Assembly (NCBI GenBank): GCA_943330855.2
Contig: CALQJI020000007.1
Location: forward strand, 38,388 to 102,387
Direction: 5' to 3'
Origin: Klebsiella pneumoniae
GTDB lineage: Bacteria > Verrucomicrobiota > Verrucomicrobiia > Limisphaerales > SXTU01
DNA: 64,000 bases
Shown: positions 9,219 through 19,565 of the stretch, one piece after another
How the letters are laid out: each line of letters begins with the position of its first letter
How positions within the stretch are numbered: the first letter of the stretch is position 1
Position numbers and translations under genes: made by a program
The notes under the pieces: generated by a model
Database searches by the model: none
Seen by the model: only the letters and a program-made list of their open reading frames with translations
What the model was told of the DNA's origin: nothing

Positions 9219-9330
9219 GAACAGCACGAACTGGCGGAGAACAGCACGAACTGGCCGCACGGCTGCAAGAAACTGAGCTGCGCTGCAACATGGCTGGGCT
9301 CATCCCGGTATTGTCCATCCCGGCCCAGGG

Positions 9331-9404
9331 CCGTAGCCGCCGAGGGGAGGTGGCGGATTCGGTTGGGCTCGGCCAGCTCCGCCTCCTGACTTCGGCGGCT
9401 ACGG
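9331..9404. repeat. Palindromic repeat family 2 (GCCGCCGAGGGGAGG), copy 1
   Basis: Left arm CCGTAGCCGCCGAGGGGAGG continuing to TGGCGGA; right arm TCCGCCTCCTGACTTCGGCG continuing to GCTACGG. The arms pair except for a short fixed mismatch block (GGG opposite TGA). A second copy lies at 36459-36530 with the same mismatch block. Confidence 0.75.
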
Positions 9405-9406
9405 GC

Positions 9407-11359
9407 TTACGGCGTCGCTGGCGAGGTGACCTTGTCGCCGAGGCGGAAGAACTGCCAGAAGGCGTCGAGCTGCTTGGCGGTGTCGCCGCCGAGCACGTCG
9501 GGCAGGGGGCTGGCGCCGTCGTCCTGGAAGTAGACGGGCATCTTCGTCTGGGGCTCGATGCGCAGCGGGTTGCGCATCCAGCGCTCATAGTAGGGGCGTT
9601 GCAGCCGCGCCACGGGATACGCGAAGTTGATGCCCTCGCTCTCGAAGACTTGGGCCGCCTTCACCGCGCCGACGCTGTGACAGGAGATGCACGAGAAGCC
9701 GCCATCCACGCCGATGAGCTTCTGCCCCACCTTCGCAAGCTCGGCGTCGAGCGGCGGCTCGGCGGGCGTCTGCGGCGGGTAGCCGTGGGTCATCGCCAGA
9801 CCGGTGGCGAAGTGGGCCGCGTATTTCGGAAACGCCGGCATGCGGTGCGCGAGCCAGTGACGGGGCTTGTAGGGCACGTCGCCCGCGATGAACTGCGCCA
9901 TCCACTCGGGCTTGAGCTTGCCCCCGAGCTTCTCGTAGCTGGTGAAGCCGTCGAGTTGCCCGTGGCAACTGGTGCAGTTCAGGTTCCGCGCCTGCCGGTC
10001 GGCAAACTCGACGGGGACGTGCCGCTTCAATGAGGTGCGGTCCGTGGCCGCGAAGGCTTGCAGGGCCGCGCGCTCGGCTTTAGCGAACGCGAAGTGCGGG
10101 GCTTTGCCGGCGGGGGCTTCGGCGAGACAGCCGGTGGCCCACTGCGCAGCGGCGAGCGCGGCGAGGGGTTTGGTTTTGAATTGGTTGTCGAGCTTGAGGG
10201 TGTGGCAGTTGAGGCAGCCGCTGGTTTGCACGAGCTGCTTGCCGCGCGCGAGGAGGGCGTCGTCGGTGGGGGGCCCCGGCTGCTTCACCATCGGCGCGAG
10301 GGAGGAGAGGAAGCCCGCGATTTGCTCGGCCTCGCCGTCCTTGAAACTGAACTTCGGCATCCGGGTCCAAGCGTAGTGCGCGCCGGGGTTTTTTACGAAG
10401 TCGAGGAGCGCGGCCGGGGGGAACTTGGCGTTGACGTGGGTGAGGTTGAGCTTCTTGGCGTCGTTGTCGCCGAGGTCGGGGAGGTTGTGACAGCCGGTGC
10501 AGTGGAGCGCTTCGACGAGCTTCTTCGCGGCCTCGATGCTCTCGTCATCGCGCTTCAACTCACCCGTCGGGGCCGGGCCGGTCTGGGACGCGAGGAAGGC
10601 GGCGATGGCCTGGGCGTCGGCTGGCGCCGTCGGGCCGTGGAGGAGCTTGGGCATGGTGGCGTTGGGGCGCTGCGCCTTCGGGTCGAGAATCCAATTTGCC
10701 ATCCAGCCGAAGTGCCGACGCGTGCCGATGCCCTCGAAGCTCGGCGCGTCCATCGTCAGTTCGGGCGCGCCCACCTCCGTGGTGTGGCACTTCGCGCAGC
10801 GGGCTTCGAAGAACGTCTCGCGCCCGAGCCGCAGCGTGTTCTGTTGCGCGAGGGGCTCGTTGCCGACGGCGCGGTTCAACATCCCGAGATGGATGGGCTC
10901 CCACAGCGGACCCTTCTCCGACCACAGCAGCTTGAGCATCGCATCGCCGGTGGTGGGGCTGGTGAAGGTGACCTTGAGTGCGTTGTTGCCCTTGGTGAGG
11001 CGGACGGGCTTGGTGGGTTCGCTGGCTTTCTTCCCGTCGCCAGCGAACTCGAGGATGGTGTTCGTGCCGAGCTCGACCTTCACCGCGCCGTTGGCCTCGA
11101 CCTTGAAGAGATAGTCGCCGCGCAGGTCCACGGAGATGAAGCCGGTGAAGGTGGCGGTGAACTTGCCCGCGCTGAGGAAGGGCGTGGGGGGCTGACCGGC
11201 GGGGACGTAAAGCCAGACGTTCGGCGCAGCAGTGGTGTCGCTCGCGGCCCCGACGGTGTAAGTGAGCGCGAGTCCCGGCTCGGTCTTCACGGGTTGGGCG
11301 AGGGCGGCGGCGGCGAGGGCGGCGGCGGCGAACAAGCTGCGGAGAATGTGATGGGTCAT
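9407..11359 (-). CDS. Secreted pentahaem c-type cytochrome with N-terminal PA14-like beta domain
   Basis: 650-residue exported protein. After a signal peptide (ILRSLFAAAALAAAALAQ), about 150 residues of beta-rich sequence with FTGFISVDLRGDYLFKVEA look like a PA14-type carbohydrate-binding fold. Then five CxxCH haem sites follow in order: CAKCH, CTGCH, CLNCH, CTSCH and CISCH. The start at 11359 is chosen because it immediately precedes the signal peptide. It heads the minus-strand run with the PSC protein and DUF1501 protein and is divergent from the carbonic anhydrase gene. Sugar binding combined with multiple haems suggests an electron-transfer role near the cell surface during polymer use, but this is inference. 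Confidence 0.85.
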   Translation of the reverse strand: MTHHILRSLFAAAALAAAALAQPVKTEPGLALTYTVGAASDTTAAPNVWLYVPAGQPPTPFLSAGKFTATFTGFISVDLRGDYLFKVEANGAVKVELGTNTILEFAGDGKKASEPTKPVRLTKGNNALKVTFTSPTTGDAMLKLLWSEKGPLWEPIHLGMLNRAVGNEPLAQQNTLRLGRETFFEARCAKCHTTEVGAPELTMDAPSFEGIGTRRHFGWMANWILDPKAQRPNATMPKLLHGPTAPADAQAIAAFLASQTGPAPTGELKRDDESIEAAKKLVEALHCTGCHNLPDLGDNDAKKLNLTHVNAKFPPAALLDFVKNPGAHYAWTRMPKFSFKDGEAEQIAGFLSSLAPMVKQPGPPTDDALLARGKQLVQTSGCLNCHTLKLDNQFKTKPLAALAAAQWATGCLAEAPAGKAPHFAFAKAERAALQAFAATDRTSLKRHVPVEFADRQARNLNCTSCHGQLDGFTSYEKLGGKLKPEWMAQFIAGDVPYKPRHWLAHRMPAFPKYAAHFATGLAMTHGYPPQTPAEPPLDAELAKVGQKLIGVDGGFSCISCHSVGAVKAAQVFESEGINFAYPVARLQRPYYERWMRNPLRIEPQTKMPVYFQDDGASPLPDVLGGDTAKQLDAFWQFFRLGDKVTSPATP

Positions 11360-11483
11360 CGTGTTGGGCGTGCGGTTAGGCGAAACGCTCGGAGGGTTGT
11401 AGCGATTTCCGAGGCGGTGACAAGCGCGGGAGAGCGGCCTGCCAGTCCGCAGCGGGTGATTCGCGCGAGGGCGTGGGAGTTCA

Positions 11484-11517
11484 CAGCCCGCAGACTTCGA
11501 GCGGCTGCTGCGGGCTG
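11484..11517. repeat. Hairpin in the divergent promoter region (CAGCCCGCAG / CTGCGGGCTG)
   Basis: A perfect 10-bp stem with a 14-base loop, in the gap between the divergent pentahaem cytochrome and carbonic anhydrase genes. It is followed by GGACGCCCGCGCTCC, which echoes family 1 arms. It may be a repeat fragment or an operator-like structure. Confidence 0.5.
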
Positions 11518-11624
11518 GACGCCCGCGCTCCGGGTCGCAAGGGGTTCGTGGGCGAGATGCTCCACCGCACCCGGCACTGTTTTCCTTGGCGCGTATCGCG
11601 GCAGCGGCCAGACTCCACGCCATT

Positions 11625-12272
11625 ATGCATCGGCTTATCGAAGGCGTTCATCGCTTCCAGTCCGAAGAGTTCGGCGCGTATCGCGGACTCTTCCAGCGGC
11701 TTTCCCGCGAAGGGCAGAAGCCGCACACGCTCTTCATCACCTGCTCGGACTCGCGCGTGTTGGCGGAGCTCATCACGCAGAGCCAGCCGGGGGATTTGTT
11801 CGTCGTAAAGAACGTCGGGAACATCGTCCCGCCCGCGGGCGTGACCGGCACGACGAACTCCACCGCCGCCGCGATCGAGTTCGCCGTGGCCACGCTCGAA
11901 GTCAGCGACATCGTGGTGTGTGGCCATTCGCAGTGCGGCGCGATGCAGGCGCTGCTGGAAGGGTTGCCGCAGCCGGCTGAAATGCCGCATCTGGCGGAGT
12001 GGCTCCAGGTCGCGCGGCCGGTGCAGGAGCTGATCGCGCGGGGCTATCAGCATCTCCAAGCGGAGGCGCGGGTGAACTTGGCCGCCGAGGAGAATGTGCT
12101 CTTCGCCATCGAGAATCTGAAGACTTACCCCGTGGTGCAAACGCGCCTGGCGAATGGCTCGTTGCACCTGCACGGCTGGTTCTTCGAGATCGCCACGGCG
12201 GAGTTGTTTGCCTTCAACCCGGAGACGAAGCAGTTCGAGCCGTTCGTCCGGCCGGGACAGACGCCGCCTTGA
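11625..12272 (+). CDS. Beta-class carbonic anhydrase
   Basis: 215-residue cytoplasmic zinc enzyme interconverting CO2 and bicarbonate. The zinc-site motifs are clear: TCSDSRV (Cys plus the Asp/Arg pair) around residue 43 and CGHSQCGAM (His and Cys ligands) around residue 103. VVKNVGN and the TNSTAAAIEFAV stretch between them match the family core. The ATG at 11625 is preferred to an upstream in-frame codon because MHRLIEGVHRF is the usual N-terminus. It reads toward the ROK gene 33 bases on, so the two may share a transcript. Confidence 0.95.
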   Translation: MHRLIEGVHRFQSEEFGAYRGLFQRLSREGQKPHTLFITCSDSRVLAELITQSQPGDLFVVKNVGNIVPPAGVTGTTNSTAAAIEFAVATLEVSDIVVCGHSQCGAMQALLEGLPQPAEMPHLAEWLQVARPVQELIARGYQHLQAEARVNLAAEENVLFAIENLKTYPVVQTRLANGSLHLHGWFFEIATAELFAFNPETKQFEPFVRPGQTPP

Positions 12273-12305
12273 ACCGCGCGCCGCGCACCGCTACAACCGG
12301 CGCGC

Positions 12306-13736
12306 ATGAACATCAATCGCGGCCTCCCGCTCCCCGCCCCGCGCGTCACGCCGGTGCTCGACCCGGCCTTCCGCCCCGCTGCCCTCGCTCGCCACGCCTT
12401 CCAAGCCGCCGTGCGCGCTACCGGCCAGGCCGTGCCCTTCACCATCGCGTTGGAGCAGGCGGATGGGTCGGTCTTTCATCACCGCACGGAACTCGCGCCC
12501 ACCGGCCACGCGTTGGCGGCGGCGAACTTCAGCCACATCGAACGGCTCGCGAAGTTTCTGCTGTGGCAACGCGGCGGCTGGCGTTTTTGGCTGGCAGCGG
12601 TCAGCGGGGAGCAGACAGCGGTCGGCTCATTGGCGGCGCAGCTTCAGGCGCACTTCCGCGATACTGCCACGGGCAGGTTCGACTCCCACCTCATCGGCGA
12701 ACGCGTCTATGACCGGCCCATCGAAGTCGTCGCGTGCGAGGCCGCGAGCCTGCCGCCCGAGCGCGCGAACGTGCAGCCGCTCGGGCGCAATCTCGACGGC
12801 TGCCGCATCGGCTTCGACCTCGGCGGCAGCGACCGGAAAGTCGCCGCCGTGCAGGACGGCAAGGTCGTCTTCAGCGAGGAGACGGTGTGGGACCCCTACT
12901 TCCACCCCGACCCGCAGTATCACTTCGACGGCATCATGGACTCCATCCGCAAGGCCGCCGCGCACCTCCCGCGCGTGGACGCCATCGGGGCCAGCGCAGC
13001 GGGCGTGTATGTGAACAACCACGTGAAGGTCGCCTCGCTCTTCCGGGGCGTCGCGCCGGACGTGTTCAACGCACGAGTGAAGGACCTCTTCCTCGAAGTG
13101 CAGCGGGCGTGCCACGGCGTGCCGCTGGAAGTTGCGAACGACGGCGAAGTCACCGCGCTCGCGGGCTCAATGTCGCTCGGCGTGAACGGCGTGCTGGGCA
13201 TCGCGATGGGCACCAGCCAAGCCGTCGGCTACGTCACTCCGAGCGGGAACATCACGACTTGGTTGAGCGAACTCGCCTTCGCGCCCGTGGATTACAATCC
13301 CGCTGCCGCGTGCGACGAGTGGAGCGGTGATTACGGCGTGGGCGCACAATACTTCTCCCAGCAAGCGGTCGGCCGGCTGCTGCCCGTCTCGGGCATCGAG
13401 ACCGACGCGAAGCTGCCGCTGCCCGAGCAGCTCAAGCTCGTGCAGTCGCTGATGCAGGTCGGGGATGTGCGCGCGCGGAAGATTTACGAGACGCTCGGCA
13501 CTTACCTCGGCTACGCACTCGCGCACTACGCGGACTTCTACGACTTCAACCACCTGCTCATCCTCGGGCGCGTTACCAGTGGCACCGGCGGCGATGTCAT
13601 TATCGCGGGCGCGAAGGAGGTGTTGCAGGCGGAGTTCCCTGCGCTGGCCGCGCGGCTCCAGTTCCATGTGCCGGACGAACAGGACAAGCGCCACGGGCAG
13701 GCGGTCGCGGCAGCGAGCTTGCCGAAGCTGCGATGA
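12306..13736 (+). CDS. ROK-family sugar kinase-like protein with ~165-residue N-terminal extension
   Basis: 476 residues. The C-terminal ~310 residues are a ROK protein: GFDLGGSDRKVAAV (about residues 169-182) is the phosphate-binding loop, IGASAAGV and EVANDGEVTALAG carry the expected hinge and catalytic Asp region. The typical ROK zinc-binding CxCGxxGC motif is not evident, so it belongs to a divergent subfamily. Residues 1-165 (including AAANFSHIERLAKFLLWQRG and LIGERVYDRP) precede the kinase and have no function I recognise; similar extended ROK proteins exist in other phyla. Substrate unknown. A family 1 palindrome begins three bases after its stop. Confidence 0.85.
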   Translation: MNINRGLPLPAPRVTPVLDPAFRPAALARHAFQAAVRATGQAVPFTIALEQADGSVFHHRTELAPTGHALAAANFSHIERLAKFLLWQRGGWRFWLAAVSGEQTAVGSLAAQLQAHFRDTATGRFDSHLIGERVYDRPIEVVACEAASLPPERANVQPLGRNLDGCRIGFDLGGSDRKVAAVQDGKVVFSEETVWDPYFHPDPQYHFDGIMDSIRKAAAHLPRVDAIGASAAGVYVNNHVKVASLFRGVAPDVFNARVKDLFLEVQRACHGVPLEVANDGEVTALAGSMSLGVNGVLGIAMGTSQAVGYVTPSGNITTWLSELAFAPVDYNPAAACDEWSGDYGVGAQYFSQQAVGRLLPVSGIETDAKLPLPEQLKLVQSLMQVGDVRARKIYETLGTYLGYALAHYADFYDFNHLLILGRVTSGTGGDVIIAGAKEVLQAEFPALAARLQFHVPDEQDKRHGQAVAAASLPKLR

Positions 13737-13738
13737 GT

Positions 13739-13809
13739 GGAGCGCGAACGCCCAGGTCCGCAGTCCAACGGTAGGTCGCAGCTCTTGCGGACGTGGGCGT
13801 CCGCGCCCC
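13739..13809. repeat. Palindromic repeat family 1, copy B
   Basis: Left arm GGAGCGCGAACGCCCAGGTC with CGCAG following; right arm CTTGCGGACGTGGGCGTCCG with CGCCCC following. Two substitutions relative to copy A weaken pairing slightly. It begins three bases after the ROK stop codon, between convergent genes, so it may also act as a bidirectional 3' structure. Confidence 0.75.
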
Positions 13810-13982
13810 GTTGGACGGGCGCATCCCGGCTTCTTGAAAACGTGCGGAGTCTCGCTGGCTGCGAAATCCCCCGCTCCCCTTGCGCCCTGCAAGAAACTGA
13901 GATGTGCCCCAGAAGCCCAGCGGCTAGATTTCCACCCACTTCTCCGGGTTCCCTCCAAGCTGCAAACCGAAATCCAAGGAAA

Positions 13983-15104
13983 CTATTCCTCCTCTTCCTC
14001 CAACCAATCGCGTCGGAATTGGTTGTAGGTGCGTTGCGCCGCTTGGTCGCGGCGTTTGCGGGCGAGATTGGTCCGGCGCGTGGCCTCCTCCAGCTTCTGC
14101 AAGTCGCCGCGCAGCTTGAGGAAATTCCGGTAGCGGTCAGCGGTCAATTCGCCCGCCTGCACGGCTCCCAACACCGCGCATTGCTTCTCCACCGTGTGGC
14201 CGCAGCCGCTGAAGTGGCAGCGCAGCGCAATCTCCTCGATCTCCGGAAACGTGTCCTGCAAGCCCGTGTCCGCGAGCCAGAGGTGAAACTCCCGCGTCCC
14301 CGGCGTGTCCATCACCACGCCGCCGCGCGGGAGCACGAGCAGCTCGCGGCGCGTCGTGCTGTGCCGGCCCTTCGCGTCCGATTCGCGCACGGGCAGCGTG
14401 TCCTGAATCTCTTCGCCGAAAAGACGGTTGATGAGCGTGGACTTGCCGACGCCCGAGGAGCCGATGAAGGCGACGGTCTCGCCCGGACGAATCCACTTCC
14501 AGAGGGACTTCACCCCGGTCCCCGTGAGCGCGCAGACGGCGAGCACCGGCGTCTCGCCCAAGTTGGCTTTCACGTCCGCGAGCCGTTGCGCCGTCTGCGG
14601 GCAAAGGTCGGTCTTGTTGAGCAGAATCACCGGCTGCGCGCCGCCTTCGTGGACCATGACGAGGAAGCGTTCGAGGCGGCGGAGGTTGAAGTTGTCGTCG
14701 AGCCCTTGCACGACGAAGACCACGTCAATGTTCGCGGCCAGCACCTGCACGAGGTCCTTTCGCCCCGCTTCCTTGCGGCAAATCTGCGTCGCGCGCGGGA
14801 GGACGGCGTGAATCGTCGCCTTCACCTCCTGCTCGGCGTGCAACGTCAGCGCCACCCAGTCGCCGACCTTGGGCATCGCCGCCAGCGTGGTCTCGTGCAG
14901 GAGTTTACCGGCGACCTGCGCGGGCACCTCGGAGTCCACGGTGAAGACGGTGTAGAAGTGTTTGTGCTCTGCTGCCACACGCGCGGGCACGAGGCCGGCG
15001 GGGCGATGCGGGGCGAAGGCGGCTTCGAGGCGGGCGTTCCAACCGAGCTGCGTGAGCGGCGAGTCGAGGTAGCTGGCTGGGGACGGCGCGGCCACGGCGC
15101 TCAA
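13983..15104 (-). CDS. rsgA: Ribosome small-subunit-dependent GTPase RsgA (YjeQ)
   Basis: 373-residue GTPase that checks late 30S subunit assembly. The circularly permuted GTPase order is seen: NKTD (G4) first, then GSSGVGKSTLIN (G1/P-loop), then DTPG (G3). An N-terminal OB-like region (VGDWVALTL) and a C-terminal zinc site (CHFSGCGHTVEKQC) complete the family plan. A lysine/arginine-rich tail ending in a Glu run follows. The start overlaps the stop of the upstream yajQ-like gene by four bases (ATGA), so the pair is translationally coupled. Confidence 0.95.
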   Translation of the reverse strand: MSAVAAPSPASYLDSPLTQLGWNARLEAAFAPHRPAGLVPARVAAEHKHFYTVFTVDSEVPAQVAGKLLHETTLAAMPKVGDWVALTLHAEQEVKATIHAVLPRATQICRKEAGRKDLVQVLAANIDVVFVVQGLDDNFNLRRLERFLVMVHEGGAQPVILLNKTDLCPQTAQRLADVKANLGETPVLAVCALTGTGVKSLWKWIRPGETVAFIGSSGVGKSTLINRLFGEEIQDTLPVRESDAKGRHSTTRRELLVLPRGGVVMDTPGTREFHLWLADTGLQDTFPEIEEIALRCHFSGCGHTVEKQCAVLGAVQAGELTADRYRNFLKLRGDLQKLEEATRRTNLARKRRDQAAQRTYNQFRRDWLEEEEE

Positions 15105-15586
15105 TCCCGGAAGTTCACGAAGCCCAGCGCCACCGGGAAATCCTTCGCCTGCACGGCGGCGATGACGGCCTGCAAGTCATCGCGGTTCTTGCCGGTGACG
15201 CGCACCTCGTCGCCGTTGATGGAGGAAGTCACCTTGAACTTCCCATCGCGGATGAAGGCGCTGATCTGTTTCGCCACGGCGGCCTCGATGCCTTCCTTGA
15301 TCTTCACGCTCTGGCGCGCGTGGCCCAGCGGCGAGAGGTCCGGCTCGCCCGCGTCCACGTTCTTGAGGCTGATGCCGCGCTTGGCGAGCTTACCCAAGAC
15401 GATCTCGACGAGCGTCTTCATCTTGTAAGCGTCGGGCGCGACGAGTTTGACCTCGAGCTTTTCCAACGTGATTTCGGCCTTGGAACCCTTGAAGTCGAAC
15501 CGCGTGGTCAGTTCCTTCTTGGCCTGGCTCACGGCGTTTTCCACTTCCATCGAGTTAACTTTGGAGACGATGTCGAATGACGGCAT
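15101..15586 (-). CDS. YajQ-family nucleotide-binding protein
   Basis: 161-residue cytoplasmic protein of the YajQ/UPF0234 family; members in Xanthomonas bind cyclic di-GMP, others bind nucleotides or RNA. The N-terminus MPSFDIVSKVN, the central RFDFKGS and the C-terminal SSINGDEVRVTGKNRDDLQ with FVNFRD at the end are diagnostic. The ATG at 15586 starts exactly at the family N-terminus; upstream in-frame sequence is unrelated. Overlaps the rsgA start by four bases. Lies 120 bases downstream of the sulfatase gene. Confidence 0.95.
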   Translation of the reverse strand: MPSFDIVSKVNSMEVENAVSQAKKELTTRFDFKGSKAEITLEKLEVKLVAPDAYKMKTLVEIVLGKLAKRGISLKNVDAGEPDLSPLGHARQSVKIKEGIEAAVAKQISAFIRDGKFKVTSSINGDEVRVTGKNRDDLQAVIAAVQAKDFPVALGFVNFRD

Positions 15587-15705
15587 GGCGGCAGTGTAGA
15601 GGAAACCCGGCGCGGGAGAAGGCGGAAGAAGAGCGAGGGGCGGCACTCCGCAGTGCGGCAGGCGTTCCGCGTGGCGGAGCTGCTGCAACCGCGACGGCTG
15701 CCCCA

Positions 15706-17175
15706 CTAGCGCGGCGCGACTAGCAACTGAGCCTTCGTCGGCCTCGGACGCTGGCGGTTCGGGAGCGGCTCGCCGGTTTCGCGGTCGAACTCGTCCTTCG
15801 CGCGGAGGCCATCCCTGTTGTCGCGGGTCAGGTCCTGCCAGTTCATCAGCGCGTCGCGAAGTTGCGCGAGCGTCTTGGTGTGCTTCGGGTCACCCGCAAG
15901 GTTGCGCAACTCATGCGGGTCGGCATCCACATCGTAAAGTTCCTCGGCAGGCTTGGGCTTTTGAAACGGCATGAGCTGCGCGGGCGTGAGTTGGCCCGCG
16001 TCCCTCAGACGGCGCATCTCCACGAAGGTCAGACTGCGCACCGCGTCGGCGGGCGGCGTGTTCGGCAGGTCGGCGTCGAAGTTGCGGATGTATTTGAAGC
16101 GCTCGCTCCGCGCGGCGCGCTTGTGAGCATCGTAGTCGTGCCAGTTGTGCTCGGCGAAGATGTGCTCGCGCACGCGCGCAGCGGGGTTGGTCAGTAGTGG
16201 GGCAAAGCTTTTGCCCTGCATCATCGGCGGGACGGGAACGCCCGCGAGTTCGAGAAACGTCGGCCCGAAATCCACGGTGCTCACGAGGCTGCCGGATACG
16301 CTGGCGGGCTTCACCTTCGCCGGCCAGCGCACGAACAGCGGCGTGCGGATGCCGCTGTCATACAGCGTCGTCTTGCAACGCGGAAAGGCGCGCCCGTTGT
16401 CGCTGATGAAGAGGATGACCGTGTTCTCCGCCGCGCCCTGCTTCTCCAACTCGGCGAGCACCTGCCCGACGAAGCCGTCGAGCCGCGTGATTTCGTCGTA
16501 GTAAAGCGCGAGGTCGCGGCGCGTGTCTGGCGCGTCGGGCAGGTAGGGCGGCACGATGACATCGGCGGGCTTGTGCGGAGTGGGAATGGCGTTCGTCACG
16601 TAGTCGCGGTGCGGGTCCAGCGCGGCGAGCCAGAGGAAGAACGGCTTGTCCTTGGGGCGCGCTTGCAACGTGGACACCCACTGGCCGCAGCCACTCTCGT
16701 CCTTCTCGGCGACCATCTTCTTCGCCTTGCCGTCCGCACCCACCTGCAACTGGAAGCCGCCCGCGCCCGCCTCATGCACGACATCGAAGCGGTCCTTCAC
16801 CTCGTTGCCGAGATGCCACTTGCCGGCGGCGGCGGTCCAGTAACCGTCGGCCTTGAGTTTTTCCGCGAACGTCACCTGCCCCTTGGGCAGCGGCCAATGA
16901 AGCTGCTCGGCGTCCGTGCTGTGCGGGTAACGGCCCGTGAGCAGGCTGGACCGGCTGGGGCTGCACGAGCTGGCCGTGACGAACGCGCGGTCGAAGCGCA
17001 TCCCCTCGCGCGCGAGCCGGTCGAGATTCGGCGTGCGGACGGCCTTGTTCCCGTAAGCCCCGCAATCCTCCCACGCCATGTCATCGGCGATGAAGAGGAT
17101 GAAGTTCGGGCGCGCGGGCGCGGCGGAGACGGAGACAGCCAGCAGGCAGAGGAGGAAGGCCGCGAGTGGGCGCAT
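15706..17175 (-). CDS. Secreted sulfatase (formylglycine type)
   Basis: 489-residue arylsulfatase-family enzyme that would cleave sulfate esters, likely from sulfated polysaccharide. A signal peptide (LAAFLLCLLAVSVSAA) precedes the metal-binding strand NFILFIADDMAWEDCG. The active-site signature is CSPSRSSLLTGRYP, with Cys in the position converted to formylglycine, so a maturase would be needed. The second signature region (GKWHLGNE) and ISDNGRAFP also match. No maturase gene is visible in this window. Next to ispG and a small unknown gene. Confidence 0.93.
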   Translation of the reverse strand: MRPLAAFLLCLLAVSVSAAPARPNFILFIADDMAWEDCGAYGNKAVRTPNLDRLAREGMRFDRAFVTASSCSPSRSSLLTGRYPHSTDAEQLHWPLPKGQVTFAEKLKADGYWTAAAGKWHLGNEVKDRFDVVHEAGAGGFQLQVGADGKAKKMVAEKDESGCGQWVSTLQARPKDKPFFLWLAALDPHRDYVTNAIPTPHKPADVIVPPYLPDAPDTRRDLALYYDEITRLDGFVGQVLAELEKQGAAENTVILFISDNGRAFPRCKTTLYDSGIRTPLFVRWPAKVKPASVSGSLVSTVDFGPTFLELAGVPVPPMMQGKSFAPLLTNPAARVREHIFAEHNWHDYDAHKRAARSERFKYIRNFDADLPNTPPADAVRSLTFVEMRRLRDAGQLTPAQLMPFQKPKPAEELYDVDADPHELRNLAGDPKHTKTLAQLRDALMNWQDLTRDNRDGLRAKDEFDRETGEPLPNRQRPRPTKAQLLVAPR

Positions 17176-17202
17176 AGTCGCGAGCGTGGAAAGTCGGAAG
17201 GC

Positions 17203-17302
17203 TCAGTTAGCAACAGCCGCCGTGTAGGCCTCGGGTTCAACCCACTTGTCGTGCTCGCGGATGAGGTCCACGAGACGCTCCACGGCGTCGGCGTCCTGCC
17301 GC
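17203..17302 (-). pseudogene. Duplicated 3' end of ispG (fragment)
   Basis: On the minus strand this stretch encodes ADAVERLVDLIREHDKWVEP followed by a few residues and a stop, nearly the same as the authentic IspG C-terminus (ADAVDRLVDLIREHGKWVEP). At DNA level 17229-17302 aligns with 17623-17696 at a fixed offset of 394 bases. It has no start of its own in frame with a full gene, so it is a remnant. The 78-residue gene lies between the two copies. Confidence 0.7.
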
Positions 17303-17324
17303 TCTGGAACCATGAGCGTGTGTT

Positions 17325-17561
17325 TCAAACTGCTTTGACCCTCGTCTTCGACACTTCTATCCGAGAGATCTGAGCCAAGGGACACACGACGAACTCGACA
17401 CCCAAATCGTGACCAGGTCCGGAGGCAAGGATCAGTGATCCCTCGGTCACGAAGGCGAAGTCAGGATGCGAGAGTTTGTAGGTGGCTCCGTCGGCGACGT
17501 GGATGCGCAGGGGTTGCTGGGCAGACCGTTCGATGAACTGCTTCATGGACAACTGTGTCAT
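17325..17561 (-). CDS. Small conserved protein of unknown function (78 aa)
   Basis: 78 residues, no signal peptide or membrane segment. The pattern FIERSAQQPLRIHVADGATY, then HPDFAFV and VCPLAQISRIEV, resembles a family of 70-90-residue proteins common in Planctomycetes and Verrucomicrobia that contain a 'P-F-x-I-H-x-A-D-G' motif. No function is assigned to that family to my knowledge. It lies between ispG and a duplicated fragment of the ispG 3' end, which suggests arrival by insertion or local duplication. A start five codons in is also possible. Confidence 0.65.
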   Translation of the reverse strand: MTQLSMKQFIERSAQQPLRIHVADGATYKLSHPDFAFVTEGSLILASGPGHDLGVEFVVCPLAQISRIEVSKTRVKAV

Positions 17562-17593
17562 GCACCGAGGCTAGTCCCGTAGTTGGCAGGCTG

Positions 17594-19462
<1,869 letters not shown>

Positions 19463-19565
19463 GGGAGGGGGAATCAGGGAGCAGGGTTTGGGGCGTGAGC
19501 AGGAGGAAGAGGTGGCGCTGCGGCGCTCTTGCTCGCAATTCGAATCTCAATCCTGCTCCGCATCG

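Larger units (their letters stand above)
8977..9406. other. Gene-free spacer made largely of two palindromic repeat families
   Basis: No convincing reading frame. The stretch between two minus-strand cytochrome genes contains a CCCTCACCCC-type palindrome and one copy of the GCCGCCGAGG-type palindrome, with little other sequence. The upstream cytochrome gene's transcript would read through both. Confidence 0.6.

Noticed and set aside
10058..11980. 640-codon open frame on the plus strand opposite the pentahaem cytochrome gene
   Set aside because: High-GC shadow: the opposite strand encodes a signal peptide, a beta domain and five haem motifs, while this frame has low-complexity Gly/Arg/Glu sequence and no motif.
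12598..12632. A third in-frame tandem repeat inside the ROK gene (AGCGGTCAGCGGGGAGCAGA region)
   Set aside because: Only one and a half imperfect units, and the region belongs to a conserved-looking extension; not enough to call an insertion.
17203..17385. A separate 60-codon gene on the minus strand
   Set aside because: Its last part is a copy of the IspG C-terminus and the rest overlaps the 78-aa gene out of frame; better read as a fragment.
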